DNA of 64,000 nucleotides from Longimicrobiales bacterium (GTDB taxonomy: Bacteria; Gemmatimonadota; Gemmatimonadetes; Longimicrobiales; Gaopeijiaceae). The notes below the pieces were generated by a model. It saw only the letters and a program-made list of their open reading frames with translations. It was not told the DNA's origin and did not search any database. The DNA is taken from positions 862,501 to 926,500 of the forward strand of contig CATQHQ010000002.1 in the NCBI GenBank assembly GCA_958296005.1, read 5' to 3'. Within the stretch, counting starts at the first letter, position 1. The number at the start of each line of letters is the position of its first letter. Of this stretch, positions 31,809 through 40,873 are shown piece after piece. The position numbers were made by a program, and so were the translations under genes.

Positions 31809-32189
31809 GTGACCGATTCCGTTCTCTACCGGCTGGCCGACGTGCTGCTGCTCGTCCTCCACGGCTCCTTGGTCCTCTTCAACGTGTGCGGCTGGGCTTG
31901 GCGCAGGACGCGACGCCTTCATCTGTGCGCGATCGTCGCCACCCTCGGGTCCTGGTTCGGCCTGGGGCTCGTCTACGGGTGGGGGTACTGTCCCCTGACC
32001 GATTGGCACTGGCGGGTGAAGCGCGCGCTGGGCGAGACCGACCTGCCCGCGTCGTGGGTCAAGTACTACCTCGACCTGATGACGGGGCTGGCGTGGGACC
32101 CGGCGGTCGTGGACGCGCTCCTGATCGGGTCGGCGACGGCTGCCTTGGCCCTCTCGGCGTGCCTAGTCTACCGGGATCGGCGGGCGTGA
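31809..32189 (+). CDS. DUF2784 family small membrane protein
   Basis: A 126-residue integral membrane protein with about four hydrophobic helices (LYRLADVLLLVLHGSLVLFNV, HLCAIVATLGSWFGLGLVYG, then ALLIGSATAALALSACL). It has the family's CPLTDWHW motif after the second span, followed by a short loop (SWVKYYLDLMTGL). The function of DUF2784 is not known. The GTG at 31809 is the start that gives the family N terminus. It stands alone between the divergent amidohydrolase operon and the S10 peptidase. Confidence 0.8.
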   Translation: MTDSVLYRLADVLLLVLHGSLVLFNVCGWAWRRTRRLHLCAIVATLGSWFGLGLVYGWGYCPLTDWHWRVKRALGETDLPASWVKYYLDLMTGLAWDPAVVDALLIGSATAALALSACLVYRDRRA

Positions 32190-32337
32190 CCGCGGGACCG
32201 CCGCGCTCTCCGGCCCGTCGCGTCCCAGTGGCCAGCCTCGCCGTCGATGCGGTAGTATCGGAGCGCGGTTGCTCCCGGCCGGGTTCCTCTGATCGAACCG
32301 GCCGCCAGTCGAAGTCGCAGAACGGAGAGTTGTTCCG

Positions 32338-33909
32338 ATGAAGAGATCTCGGACGAAGAGATCGGCGTTGCCCGTCGTCGCGGCGCTGCTGCTCGGCGCC
32401 GCTGGCGCGGCCGCTGGCCAGAGTGGCGCGGTGCCCCCATCCAGCGGGGCGGCAACGCTCGCCCCCGAGACCTCCCGCTGGCGGAGCAGCCACTCGATCG
32501 TGGTCGGCGGAGAGACCGTCGCCTACGACGCGGTGATCGCCAGCACGGTTCTCGAGGACGCCGCCGGCGACCCGGCCGCGGAGCTCTTCTACACCGCCTA
32601 CTTCCGCACCAACGGACGGCCCTCCGCGGAGCGCCCCGTCGTCTTCTCGTACAACGGCGGTCCAGGCTCCGCGTCGTTCTGGCTCCATATGGGGATCATC
32701 GGCCCGCGCCGGGTCGTCACGCCCGAGGTCGGCCCCCAAGGCGCGCCCCCGTACCCGCTGGAGGACAACGCCTACACGATCCTCGACAAGGCCGACATCG
32801 TCATGGTCGACCCCATCGGCACCGGCTTCAGCCACACTCTGGGCGACACGCCGGGCGCCGAGTTCTGGGGGATCGACGAGGACGCCCGCTCCCTGGCCCA
32901 GTTCGTCCGTCGCTTCCTCAGCGAACACGACCGATGGAACTCGCCCCGCTACCTCCTGGGCGAGAGCTACGGCACCACCCGCTCGGCGGTGCTGGCCCGC
33001 CACCTGCAACGCGCCAACATCGACCTCAACGGGATCGTGCTCGTCTCGGCGGTCCTCCAGTTCAACACCATCCAATTCGCCCCGGGGGACGACCTGCCGT
33101 ACATCGTCAACCTGCCCTCCTACGCGGTAACCGCCCGCTACCTGGACGCCCTGCCCGACGGCAAGCCGGAGGACCTGGAGGCGTTCATGGCGGAGGTCGA
33201 GGAGTGGTCGCTGACCGAGTACGCCACTGCGCTCCTGGCCGGGGGAACGCTGGACCCCGAAGTGCGCGCCCGCGTGGTGGAGCAGATGCACCGCTACACC
33301 GGCCTCAGCCGCGACTTCATCGAGAAGTCCGACCTGCGGGTGACCGCTCCCGCCTTCGAGGCCGAGCTGCTGCGCGACCAAGGGCGGATCGTCGGGCGCC
33401 TCGACTCCCGCTTCACCGGGCCGGCGGGCGACGCGCTGGGGACCCGTCCCTCCCACGACCCGCAATCCACCGCGATCAGCTCGGCGTACACGTCGGCGTT
33501 CAACAGCTACGTGCGCAGCGAGCTGGGCTACGACGGCGACCGGGAGTACGTGCCCAGCGGAGGGACCCGGGACTGGAACTGGGGCCGGCTGGGGGGCGGC
33601 GGCGGCTTCGTGCGGGGCGGCGGAACGCCCAACGTCGCGCCGGACCTCGCCGACGCCATGAAGCGGAACCCGCGGCTGGAGGTCCTCCTCGTCAACGGCA
33701 TCTACGACCTAGCGACGCCCTACTTCGCCGCCGTCTGGACGATCGACCGCATGGGCCTGCCCCCGGAGCTGCGGGCCAACGTCCACCGGGCCGACTTCGC
33801 CGCCGGCCACATGATGTACGTCGACCAGGCCCTGCTTCCCCAGTGGAAGGAGACCTTGGACGGGTTCATCGACCGAACCTCGGGCGCGACGGCCCCGGTT
33901 TCGGAGTAG
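32338..33909 (+). CDS. exported S10 serine carboxypeptidase
   Basis: A 523-residue protein that removes C-terminal residues from peptides outside the cytoplasm. It opens with a signal peptide (LPVVAALLLGAAGAAAGQ). The alpha/beta-hydrolase core shows the oxyanion stretch VVFSYNGGPGSAS, the nucleophile elbow LLGESYGTTR, the aspartate in NGIYDLATP and the histidine in AAGHMMYVD, which complete a catalytic triad. The sequence around IMVDPIGTGFSHT is also typical of the family. The gene has its own 148-base upstream gap, with a TAGTAT near 32251 that could be a -10 element. Confidence 0.93.
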   Translation: MKRSRTKRSALPVVAALLLGAAGAAAGQSGAVPPSSGAATLAPETSRWRSSHSIVVGGETVAYDAVIASTVLEDAAGDPAAELFYTAYFRTNGRPSAERPVVFSYNGGPGSASFWLHMGIIGPRRVVTPEVGPQGAPPYPLEDNAYTILDKADIVMVDPIGTGFSHTLGDTPGAEFWGIDEDARSLAQFVRRFLSEHDRWNSPRYLLGESYGTTRSAVLARHLQRANIDLNGIVLVSAVLQFNTIQFAPGDDLPYIVNLPSYAVTARYLDALPDGKPEDLEAFMAEVEEWSLTEYATALLAGGTLDPEVRARVVEQMHRYTGLSRDFIEKSDLRVTAPAFEAELLRDQGRIVGRLDSRFTGPAGDALGTRPSHDPQSTAISSAYTSAFNSYVRSELGYDGDREYVPSGGTRDWNWGRLGGGGGFVRGGGTPNVAPDLADAMKRNPRLEVLLVNGIYDLATPYFAAVWTIDRMGLPPELRANVHRADFAAGHMMYVDQALLPQWKETLDGFIDRTSGATAPVSE

Positions 33910-34010
33910 GCCGTCCGCCGGCTCTGGACAAGCGGTTCCGCTAGACCAGCCCGCCAGCCGCAGTTGCTTGCCGGCCGCCTCGCGCACGCCCGCCATCCCG
34001 CCCCGACGCC

Positions 34011-34937
34011 GTGTCTCTGACCGCGCTGGCTCTCGTGCTGGGCGCGGGGCTCCTTCACGCCGCCTGGAACCTGATCCTCAAGGGCGCGAAGGAGCGCCTC
34101 CTGGTCGCGGCGTGGGGCCTGCTGGCCGCCGCGGCCGTGTTCTCGCCGGCGCTGATCGCGGCTTGGCCCGTGCCGCGCGCTGCCTGGCCGTTCGCCTGCG
34201 CCAGCGCGACGGTGCTGCTGGGGTACTACGCCTGCTTGGCACGGGCCTACGAGCGGGGCGACTTCTCCCTGGTCTACCCAGTCGCGCGGGGCGCCGCGCC
34301 CGCCCTGCTGGCCCTTTGGGCGGTGCTCTTCCTGGGCGAACGGCCTTCCACGCTGGGCGTACTGGGCATCGCGGCGATCCTGCTGGGCCTTGTCGTGGTG
34401 GGCGGCGCGCCGCTGTGGCGGACGGCGGGCGCCGGCCAAGCTGCGACGTGGCGTTCGCGGCTGCGGGCGTTGCGGCCCCACGCCCAGGGCGCCGGCACCG
34501 CTTTCCTGGTGGCGCTTCTCGTCTCCGTCTACACGGCGATCGACGCGGCGGGAGTCCGCCGCTGGTCGCCGCTGCCCTACTTGGTGCTGGTGTTCGCGCT
34601 CTCCGGATCGGCGCTCGTGCCCCTGCTGGCCTTGCGCGAAGCGCTGGCGTTCCGCGGCGGCGGTCCCGAGCGCGGCCGAAGCCAGGTCCTCCAAGTCCTC
34701 CGCACCGACCTCCCCAGGATCGTGACGATCGCCGTGATGACCCTCGCCGCCTACTCGCTGGTGCTGCAGGCGTTCCGGATCGCCCCGATCAGCTACGCGG
34801 GCGCGGCCCGGGAGTCCGGGATCGTCTTCGGCGCCGCGGCGGGCTGGCTTCTGCTGGGCGAGCGCTTCGGCCGCATCCGCACGGCCGGTGCCGCGCTGGT
34901 CTTCGCGGGGATCGGCCTGCTGGCGGCGGCAGGGTAG
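34011..34937 (+). CDS. EamA/DMT-family permease
   Basis: A 308-residue integral membrane protein with about ten hydrophobic helices in two five-helix EamA halves. The first half begins LTALALVLGAGLLHAAWNLILKG; the second begins near LVALLVSVYTAIDAAG. Landmarks are the AWNLILKG stretch after helix 1, and the repeated (Y/F)xxAPISYAGAARESGIVFGAAAG with LLLGERF pattern near the end of both halves. DMT carriers export amino acids, metabolites or drugs; the substrate is not evident. The start is GTG at 34011, and no Shine-Dalgarno is apparent. Confidence 0.85.
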   Translation: MSLTALALVLGAGLLHAAWNLILKGAKERLLVAAWGLLAAAAVFSPALIAAWPVPRAAWPFACASATVLLGYYACLARAYERGDFSLVYPVARGAAPALLALWAVLFLGERPSTLGVLGIAAILLGLVVVGGAPLWRTAGAGQAATWRSRLRALRPHAQGAGTAFLVALLVSVYTAIDAAGVRRWSPLPYLVLVFALSGSALVPLLALREALAFRGGGPERGRSQVLQVLRTDLPRIVTIAVMTLAAYSLVLQAFRIAPISYAGAARESGIVFGAAAGWLLLGERFGRIRTAGAALVFAGIGLLAAAG

Positions 34938-34983
34938 GGCGCGCCGTCGTCCCCGCTCGGGTCGTCCGGCAGGGTCGTCGGGC

Positions 34984-34989
34984 TATACT
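34984..34989 (+). promoter_or_regulatory. possible -10 element upstream of tRNA-Leu
   Basis: TATACT lies 45 bases before the tRNA gene in a GC-rich background, a reasonable place for a tRNA promoter. No convincing -35 is present 16-18 bases upstream. Confidence 0.33.
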
Positions 34990-35034
34990 GTTGGATCGTG
35001 CACGGTTGCGGCCCGCCAGGGTCGCGTCCGGTCC

Positions 35035-35118
35035 GCCGGGGTGGTGAAATCGGTATACACAGGGGACTTAAAATCCCCCGGGGTAATCCCCATGCGGGTT
35101 CGAGTCCCGCCCCCGGCA
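35035..35118 (+). tRNA. tRNA-Leu (anticodon UAA)
   Basis: An 84-base class II tRNA. The acceptor arms GCCGGGG (35035-35041) and CCCCGGC (35111-35117) pair fully, followed by A as discriminator. The anticodon stem GGGGA/TCCCC closes the loop CTTAAAA, giving anticodon TAA at 35069-35071, which reads UUA and UUG. A long variable arm (GGGG-TAAT-CCCC type) and the T arm GCGGG-TTCGAGT-CCCGC confirm a leucine tRNA. The 3' CCA is not encoded. UUA codons should be very rare in a genome this GC-rich. Confidence 0.95.
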
Positions 35119-35137
35119 CTTGGGTGCCAGAGCTCGC

Positions 35138-36307
35138 TCAGTTGCGCCGGTACGAGCCCACCGGCGGCAGGCGCGCGCCCGTTCCACCCTCGGGCTCGCC
35201 CTCCGCCACCACGGGCATCCGCAACGTGCCGATCCCGTCGATCGTCGCCTCGATCAGGTCGCCGGGCTGGAGGAAGCGCTGCTCGCCGCGCACGGCCGTG
35301 CCCATGCCGACGCCCCCGGACGTCCCGTTGTTGATCACGTCGCCGGGGAAGAGTGTGATGATCGACGAGCCGTACTCGACCAGCTCCCAGAGCGTGTGGA
35401 TCATGTCGCCCGCTTGGGCCTCCTGCATCTGCTCGCCGCCGACGCTCAGGGTCTGGCGCAGCTTCTCCATGGGGTTGCCGTAGAACTCCTTGGGAACGAT
35501 CCAGGGTCCCATCGGCGCGAAGGTGTCGTGGCCCTTGCCGACGAACCAGTCGGAGCGCAGGGGGTTGCCTCCGGGAGGACGCCCGCCTCTGTCCGAGATG
35601 TCCAGCGTCACGGTGTAGCCGAACACGTGGTCCTCGGCTTCGGCGGCCGACACGTACTTCGCCGCCCGCCCGATCACCGCGCCCAGCTCGACCTCCCAGT
35701 CGGTGCGGTCCCGGCCCCAAGGGATCACCACGGGGTCCCCGTTCCCCACGACGGCGCCCCGGGAGGGCTTGAGGAAGAGGTACGGCACGCCCCGGTTCTC
35801 CCGGCGCTGCCGCCGGGCCTCGGCGCGCTCCTCGGGCGTTCCCGACTCCTCCACGTGGCTGTAGAAGTTGACCGCCGCGTTGAGGATCTTGCCCGGGTAC
35901 ATGATCGGGGGAAGGGTCCGCACGTCTTCCACGGCGTGCACGAACTCCGGCCGCGGGTCCCCGTCGATCATCTCGTGGTCCGCCATGTGGTTCACGATCT
36001 CGTACAGCCGCCGCTTGACGCCGTACTCGTAGCGGCCGATCAGGTCGAGCATGTCCTGGGGCATGGGAACGGGCGGATAGGCAGGGTTCCGCTCGAGCGC
36101 CTCGTTCGCCTCGCCGATCGTCACGACCAGCGCGTCCCGAAGCACGAGTCCGACCCGCGCCGCGCCGTCGATCTCGAAGGTGCCGACCTTGAACGGCTCG
36201 GCGACCTCCATGGGTGACGCCGCCATGGGTGACGCCTGCTGCCCCGGGGCGGGACCGGCCCCGGCGCCGATGGTTGCGAAGGCAACGGCAACGAGCGCGA
36301 GCCGCAT
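35138..36307 (-). CDS. exported fumarylacetoacetate hydrolase family protein
   Basis: A 389-residue protein with the FAH fold in its C-terminal two thirds: FLKPSRGAVVGNGDPVVIP, the metal-binding WEVELGAVIG, VTLDISDRG, then NPLRSDWFVGKGHDTFAPMGP. Relatives hydrolyse or decarboxylate acyl-pyruvate-type compounds, normally in the cytoplasm. Here the N terminus is a clear signal peptide (LALVAVAFATIGAGAG to APGQ), so this copy should act outside the cytoplasm. The ATG at 36307 is fixed by AGGAG (36317-36321). A short duplicated motif (ASPM-AASPM) lies just after the cleavage region. It follows the Omp85-like gene by 88 bases on the same strand. Confidence 0.87.
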   Translation of the reverse strand: MRLALVAVAFATIGAGAGPAPGQQASPMAASPMEVAEPFKVGTFEIDGAARVGLVLRDALVVTIGEANEALERNPAYPPVPMPQDMLDLIGRYEYGVKRRLYEIVNHMADHEMIDGDPRPEFVHAVEDVRTLPPIMYPGKILNAAVNFYSHVEESGTPEERAEARRQRRENRGVPYLFLKPSRGAVVGNGDPVVIPWGRDRTDWEVELGAVIGRAAKYVSAAEAEDHVFGYTVTLDISDRGGRPPGGNPLRSDWFVGKGHDTFAPMGPWIVPKEFYGNPMEKLRQTLSVGGEQMQEAQAGDMIHTLWELVEYGSSIITLFPGDVINNGTSGGVGMGTAVRGEQRFLQPGDLIEATIDGIGTLRMPVVAEGEPEGGTGARLPPVGSYRRN

Positions 36308-36395
36308 GGGTTCTGTCTCCTGTCCGGGGGACGGCCGAAGGGGTGCGCTAGCGTTGTAGCCTCCCGAGCCGCCTGCTGTCAAACGGCGTTCCGCG

Positions 36396-38717
36396 CTACA
36401 AGATCGCGTCCACGTTGAAGTGGAAGGCGAAGCTTGGGTCGGGGCCGTTCAGGCCGCGTGCTACGTCGAGGCGGAGCAGGCCGTCCAGGAAGGTGGCCCC
36501 GACCCCGATCCCATAGAGCACGTCGCCCGCGTCGAAGTCGTCCCCGTCCCGTACGCCCGCCCATCCTGCGTCGCCGAAGAGGCTGGCCCCGACGGCGTGG
36601 TAGGTGCGCGCCACCTCCAGACGCCCCCGCATGAACGCCGTCCCCGATGCCGTTGCAGGCTGGAACCCCCGCAGCGTGGTGGGGCCGCCCAAGTACCAAG
36701 CGCGCTGACCCGGCGCCTCGCCCCACACGGACCCCCCGCCGAGCTCGGCCCCCAGCCGCCACGCGCTCCACTCGCCTCCGGTGAGGGGCAGGGCGGCCCT
36801 GGCAACGGCCGCGGCCTCCACGTACTGGGCCCGCTCGCCGCCTCCCAAGGGACGCCACGCAGCCGCCCTTCCGCGCATCTCCAAGCCGAACTGGGAGGCT
36901 GTCGGGTCTCTGCCCCACCAGGGCGACGCTCGAAGTTCGACGCCGCCCTCGACGACGTCGTCCACCGCCGGGTTGGGGCGGAAGGTCCATCCGTCGGTGA
37001 ACGCCTTGAAGAGCGCGAAGTCCGTGTGCGCCTCCACCGTCTTCTGGCGCTCGCCGAACACCCGCAGCTCGAACGACTCCCGGGCCACCGCGGGGGGCCG
37101 CCATACGAAGCCGGCGCCGGTTGCCCGGTAGTAGTCGCCCCAGTCGTTGCCGAGGAGGAACGCGCTGGCCGAGTTGCCCAGGCCGAAGTGTCCCCCGTCG
37201 CGATCCGTCGCGCGCAGCTCGTAGTACAGCTCCAGGGAGAGGCGGCGCAGGACCGTGGAGCGCTCCAGCTCGATGCGCACGTCGGGCCGAAGGTTGGCGA
37301 GTCCCAGCAGGCCCGTCGCCCGCACCGAGTACCGCCGGCCCAGACCGACGTCCAGACTGCCTCCCGCGGCAGGCCCCTCGACCCGGTTGTAGCGCACCGG
37401 TCCCAGGCCGTAGCGGACGCGGCTGGACAGCAGGGGCGGGGCGGGGAGCTTGGCCAGGCTCTGGACGTACGCTTCCAGCTCGGCGTCGGAGGGGAACCCT
37501 ACCGCATCCTCCCAGATCGGCGGGGGCAGGTGGGGACTGACCGCGACCCGACTTCGCTCCTCGGGCACGATGAGGACCGACTCGCGCTCTTGGGCGGGCC
37601 GCTCCGACTCGTCCATGAGCTCGTACGGGACGTCGCCGTCGGACAGCAAGCCCGCGATGAACGCCATCGCTTCGTCCCGCGTGTCGAAGTGGCGTTCCTG
37701 CAAGGCCGCTTCCGCGTCCGGCCCGGCGGCCGGGGCCGCTTCGTCCTCCTCGGTCGTCACCGACTCGATCTGGTACGACACGTCCATCGAGACTGGTATC
37801 TTGATGATCCCCGCCGCCGCTTCGCCCTCCATCCTCATCGTTCGGGGCAGCCAAACCGTGAAGTCCCACAGCCCGTAGTCGACTGCGATCATCCTCAGGT
37901 CGAACGTCCACGGCTTGAAGAGCCCGGGCACCCACCGGATCGCGTTCTGGGCGTCCTCGGTCTGGAGCTCGGGCACGTCCCGCATCGCGTCGAACTCCCG
38001 GCTCAGCCGGTAGACCGCCCGAACGAGCGCGCCGGACCCGGGTTCGATCCACAGCGCGCCGGTAATGCGGTGAGCATCGGCCTCCCGTGGAAGAACCTCC
38101 AGCTCGACCGCCTGCAACCTCCGACCGTCGGGGAAGGAGACGGTGAGCGTGTCGCCGCTCCGGAAGCGGTAGTGGACGTCGGCTTCGGCCGCGAGCGGAT
38201 GCGCCAGCCAGAGGGCGTCGTTGGACTCGCGGGTGCCCCGGTCGTCCACGTCGACCCTCATGTAGTCCTCGTCCGAATCCGCCAGCCCGAAGAGGAGCCT
38301 GTCGCCGCCGGGCTGGAAGGGTTCGTCGAACGGCAGGTCGTCGAGCCAGTCCAGGTCGCCCTCCCGTACGGCGATGTCGCGCCCCGGGTAGCTGGAGTGC
38401 GTGCCCAGCACCTGGACGACGGGATCGTGGTCCCGGTCCCAGAACGCCCGCACGGCGGTCTCGTTGCGGTAGATGACCCGGTCCTTGAGCGGCGTGCGGA
38501 TCGCCGCGGCCACCCGCTGCTCGATCCGGGCCGTGTATCGCAGGATCGATTCGTCCAGCGCGCTCCATCGTTCCACGGCCGCCACGTAGATCTCCCGCGC
38601 CACGGGATCCAGAAAGGCGTCGCGGGCGAAGCTCCGCTGCGGGAGCTGGGCCGCGGATTCCGAGGCGGCGGCCGGGACGAGCGCCAGCACCAGCGCGAGC
38701 GCCCTCGCCGTCCTCAC
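36396..38717 (-). CDS. Omp85-like outer-membrane beta-barrel protein
   Basis: A 773-residue exported protein (signal LALVLALVPAAASESAAQ). The first 400 residues form a soluble periplasmic domain rich in beta strands and acidic residues. The C-terminal 340 or so residues look like a beta barrel with alternating aromatic strands and the Omp85 signature LGGPTTLRGF. The last strand is FHFNVDAIL. BamA-superfamily barrels insert or export proteins or lipids. No POTRA repeats are recognisable, so the substrate is unclear. The GTG start overlaps the stop of the upstream three-repeat protein as GTGA, indicating a joint function. Confidence 0.75.
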   Translation of the reverse strand: MRTARALALVLALVPAAASESAAQLPQRSFARDAFLDPVAREIYVAAVERWSALDESILRYTARIEQRVAAAIRTPLKDRVIYRNETAVRAFWDRDHDPVVQVLGTHSSYPGRDIAVREGDLDWLDDLPFDEPFQPGGDRLLFGLADSDEDYMRVDVDDRGTRESNDALWLAHPLAAEADVHYRFRSGDTLTVSFPDGRRLQAVELEVLPREADAHRITGALWIEPGSGALVRAVYRLSREFDAMRDVPELQTEDAQNAIRWVPGLFKPWTFDLRMIAVDYGLWDFTVWLPRTMRMEGEAAAGIIKIPVSMDVSYQIESVTTEEDEAAPAAGPDAEAALQERHFDTRDEAMAFIAGLLSDGDVPYELMDESERPAQERESVLIVPEERSRVAVSPHLPPPIWEDAVGFPSDAELEAYVQSLAKLPAPPLLSSRVRYGLGPVRYNRVEGPAAGGSLDVGLGRRYSVRATGLLGLANLRPDVRIELERSTVLRRLSLELYYELRATDRDGGHFGLGNSASAFLLGNDWGDYYRATGAGFVWRPPAVARESFELRVFGERQKTVEAHTDFALFKAFTDGWTFRPNPAVDDVVEGGVELRASPWWGRDPTASQFGLEMRGRAAAWRPLGGGERAQYVEAAAVARAALPLTGGEWSAWRLGAELGGGSVWGEAPGQRAWYLGGPTTLRGFQPATASGTAFMRGRLEVARTYHAVGASLFGDAGWAGVRDGDDFDAGDVLYGIGVGATFLDGLLRLDVARGLNGPDPSFAFHFNVDAIL

Positions 38718-40075
38718 GAGCCGGTCCTCCCGTCGCCCTCGTGCTGGAAGCGCACATCTCGAAAGTCCTCCCACGAGACGTACCGCCAAGGCGCGCTCCC
38801 ATCGGGGAACACGAAGATCCCCCGGCTGTCCCCACCCACGTCGGGCGACCCGGAGATATGGAATCGCCGTCCATCCACGAGGGTCACGCGGGCGCCGGCC
38901 TCCGCTCCCCGCTCGATCCGCTCGATCCGCCCGAACTCGATGCTGAACTTCACTTCGTCCGACTCGCCTCGGAGCAGCTCCCAAGACCATTCGTGTTCCC
39001 CTTCCCATCGGATCCGTCCCGCAACCGCTTCGCCGTCCTGGGTCGTGACCGTGCCGAACAGCGGCCAGCTCCCGGAAAACGACTCGTAGCCCGCGTGGCT
39101 CTCGGCTGGAGGATGGAGGCGAAGGACGCCGAACTCGTCCCACTCGACTTCGACCATGCCCAACGACGGATCGAAGACTCGCGCGCCCCGGTTCCCCCTG
39201 TCCACGTCGTTGGACCCCGACAGCTCCAACGTCTCCCCCGACTTCAGGACCACCCGCGCGCCGGCCAAGCTGCGCTCGATCGACACGATCTCCTCGAAGG
39301 CGATCTCTCGGTCCTTCCTCTCTTCGTCCTCGCCGTCCAGGACCTCCGAACCCAGCACCTCGTCCGAGTCCCACGCCAAGTAACCGGTGAACGCGCGCCC
39401 GAAGCGATCTTCGACGGTGCCGTGAAGGCGCGACGACTCGGCATGGACGCCCACCGGCGGAGCGGCGAAATCCACGCGCTCGAGTTCGTCCCACCACACG
39501 CGGTCCCGGTCGCCTCCGGGCTCCTGCACCGTAAGGGCCCAGCTGTTCCAGTACGGCCGCGAGACTCCCAGCGCGCTCCCGCGAGGGGAGAAGGAGGCCG
39601 TGCCCGTGCCGCCGCCGACCGCGGCACGCAACGTCAGGTTGACGCTGCCGTCTTCGAGGACCGCGACGGACGCGAGCTGCCCGAAGCGGATCGGGGCCCG
39701 TGCCCACCGGGGGAACTCTGGGTCCTCTTCGTTCCACGAGACGCGGTAGCCGTGCAGCTCGATCGTCCGAACCGGCCGGCTCGCGCCCGTAGCGACGAGC
39801 CAGTCCTCGTAGTGTTCGGCGATGCCTTCGGCTCGCCCGTCGAAGAAGTCGACCCAGCTGGTTCCGTCCTGGGCGCCTCGGACGCGCCATTGGATGAAGC
39901 CTTCGTAGCGCTCGCCGGAAGCGGTCAGGACCCGTCCCCAGATCCGGTCTTCGTCCTGGGCCGCGGCGGGAGGCGAAAGAGCGGTCGCGGCGCAGAGGGC
40001 GGCCGCAGCGATACGTACGCTCGTCCGCCCGCGGGCACGTCGGTCGGGGGGTCCGGGACAGGAGAGTTGCGGCAT
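38714..40075 (-). CDS. exported three-repeat beta-rich protein, unknown function
   Basis: A 453-residue protein with a signal peptide (residues 20-40, ending PPAAAQ). The mature part contains three related units, at about residues 46-205, 218-320 and 340-443. Units open with a G(R/T)V..G...G.(I/L).W pattern and close with W.(E/D)(L/F)..V.F (WWDELERVDF, EWDEFGVLRL, SWEDFRDVRF). Units two and three share SGS-DV before a glycine turn. I know no family that fits. It could be a substrate or periplasmic partner of the coupled Omp85-like barrel, with which it shares a GTGA overlap. That partnership is inference from coupling only. Confidence 0.75.
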   Translation of the reverse strand: MPQLSCPGPPDRRARGRTSVRIAAAALCAATALSPPAAAQDEDRIWGRVLTASGERYEGFIQWRVRGAQDGTSWVDFFDGRAEGIAEHYEDWLVATGASRPVRTIELHGYRVSWNEEDPEFPRWARAPIRFGQLASVAVLEDGSVNLTLRAAVGGGTGTASFSPRGSALGVSRPYWNSWALTVQEPGGDRDRVWWDELERVDFAAPPVGVHAESSRLHGTVEDRFGRAFTGYLAWDSDEVLGSEVLDGEDEERKDREIAFEEIVSIERSLAGARVVLKSGETLELSGSNDVDRGNRGARVFDPSLGMVEVEWDEFGVLRLHPPAESHAGYESFSGSWPLFGTVTTQDGEAVAGRIRWEGEHEWSWELLRGESDEVKFSIEFGRIERIERGAEAGARVTLVDGRRFHISGSPDVGGDSRGIFVFPDGSAPWRYVSWEDFRDVRFQHEGDGRTGS

Positions 40076-40287
40076 GAAGCCTTGCCCGCGAGGGGGACTA
40101 GGATGGGCTCGTCGAGCGTACCACGGTGCGCCCTTGGTTACGCCGTTGCGGGACGCAGTGTTTCCGCTCGGCGCTCGGGGGGGTTTCTCCCGGTGCCGGG
40201 AGAGCGTAGTATTCGCAACTCGATTCCGGCAACCGGACTCTTCAACGGCCCTCCACAGGGTGCCAGCCTCCGACCCCCGCCAGCCAG

Positions 40288-40821
40288 ATGAACATTCTCA
40301 ACCGTCGTGCCCTACTTGTCCTACTCGTCGCCCTCTTCGCGGTTCCCGCGATCGCCTGCGGGCCCCAGGACGGAGGCGAGCAACCGGATCGGGATGCCGA
40401 TCCCACAGACGCCTCGGCCGACGCCGACGTCGCGTCCAACTCCCGCTTCGGCGCGTGGCAACTCGAGTCGGATCGACCGGCGCCGTACAAGAACGTCATG
40501 ACCTACGAGCCTTGGGGCGACGGCGGCATGAAGATCACGGTGGCGAGCACCAACTCCGAGGGCGAGGAGTCCGAGTGGAGCTACACCACGCTCTTCGACG
40601 GCGTCTTCCGACCGGTGACGGGTCAGCAGAACGCCGAAACGGCGGTCGAGGTCGTGGACGAGCGCACCAACCGGATTCTGAACAGCCGGAACGGCGAGGT
40701 CTACCAAGTCATCGTCAACGTGCTCTCCGAGGACGGCAACACGATCGACAACGAGTACCGCCGCACGCTGGAAGACGGCACCGAGAGCGTGAGCAAAGCC
40801 GTCTACCGGCGCATTAGTTAG
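40288..40821 (+). CDS. small lipoprotein, unknown function
   Basis: A 177-residue protein with a clean lipoprotein signal (LLVLLVALFAVPAIAC). An acidic tether of about 25 residues follows (PQDGGEQPDRDADPTDASAD), then a compact beta-rich domain of about 120 residues (FGAWQLESDRPAPYKNVMTY, TVASTNSEGEESEWSYT, YRRTLEDGTESVSKAVYRR). The domain may be a small beta-barrel or lipocalin-like fold; this is a guess. A TAGTAT about 80 bases upstream could be its -10. It is divergent from the three-repeat protein. Confidence 0.7.
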   Translation: MNILNRRALLVLLVALFAVPAIACGPQDGGEQPDRDADPTDASADADVASNSRFGAWQLESDRPAPYKNVMTYEPWGDGGMKITVASTNSEGEESEWSYTTLFDGVFRPVTGQQNAETAVEVVDERTNRILNSRNGEVYQVIVNVLSEDGNTIDNEYRRTLEDGTESVSKAVYRRIS

Positions 40822-40873
40822 GGGCCGCAGCCGAGTTCCAATAGGCGGCGGCGTCGGGCTGGAGCCGGCGGCG

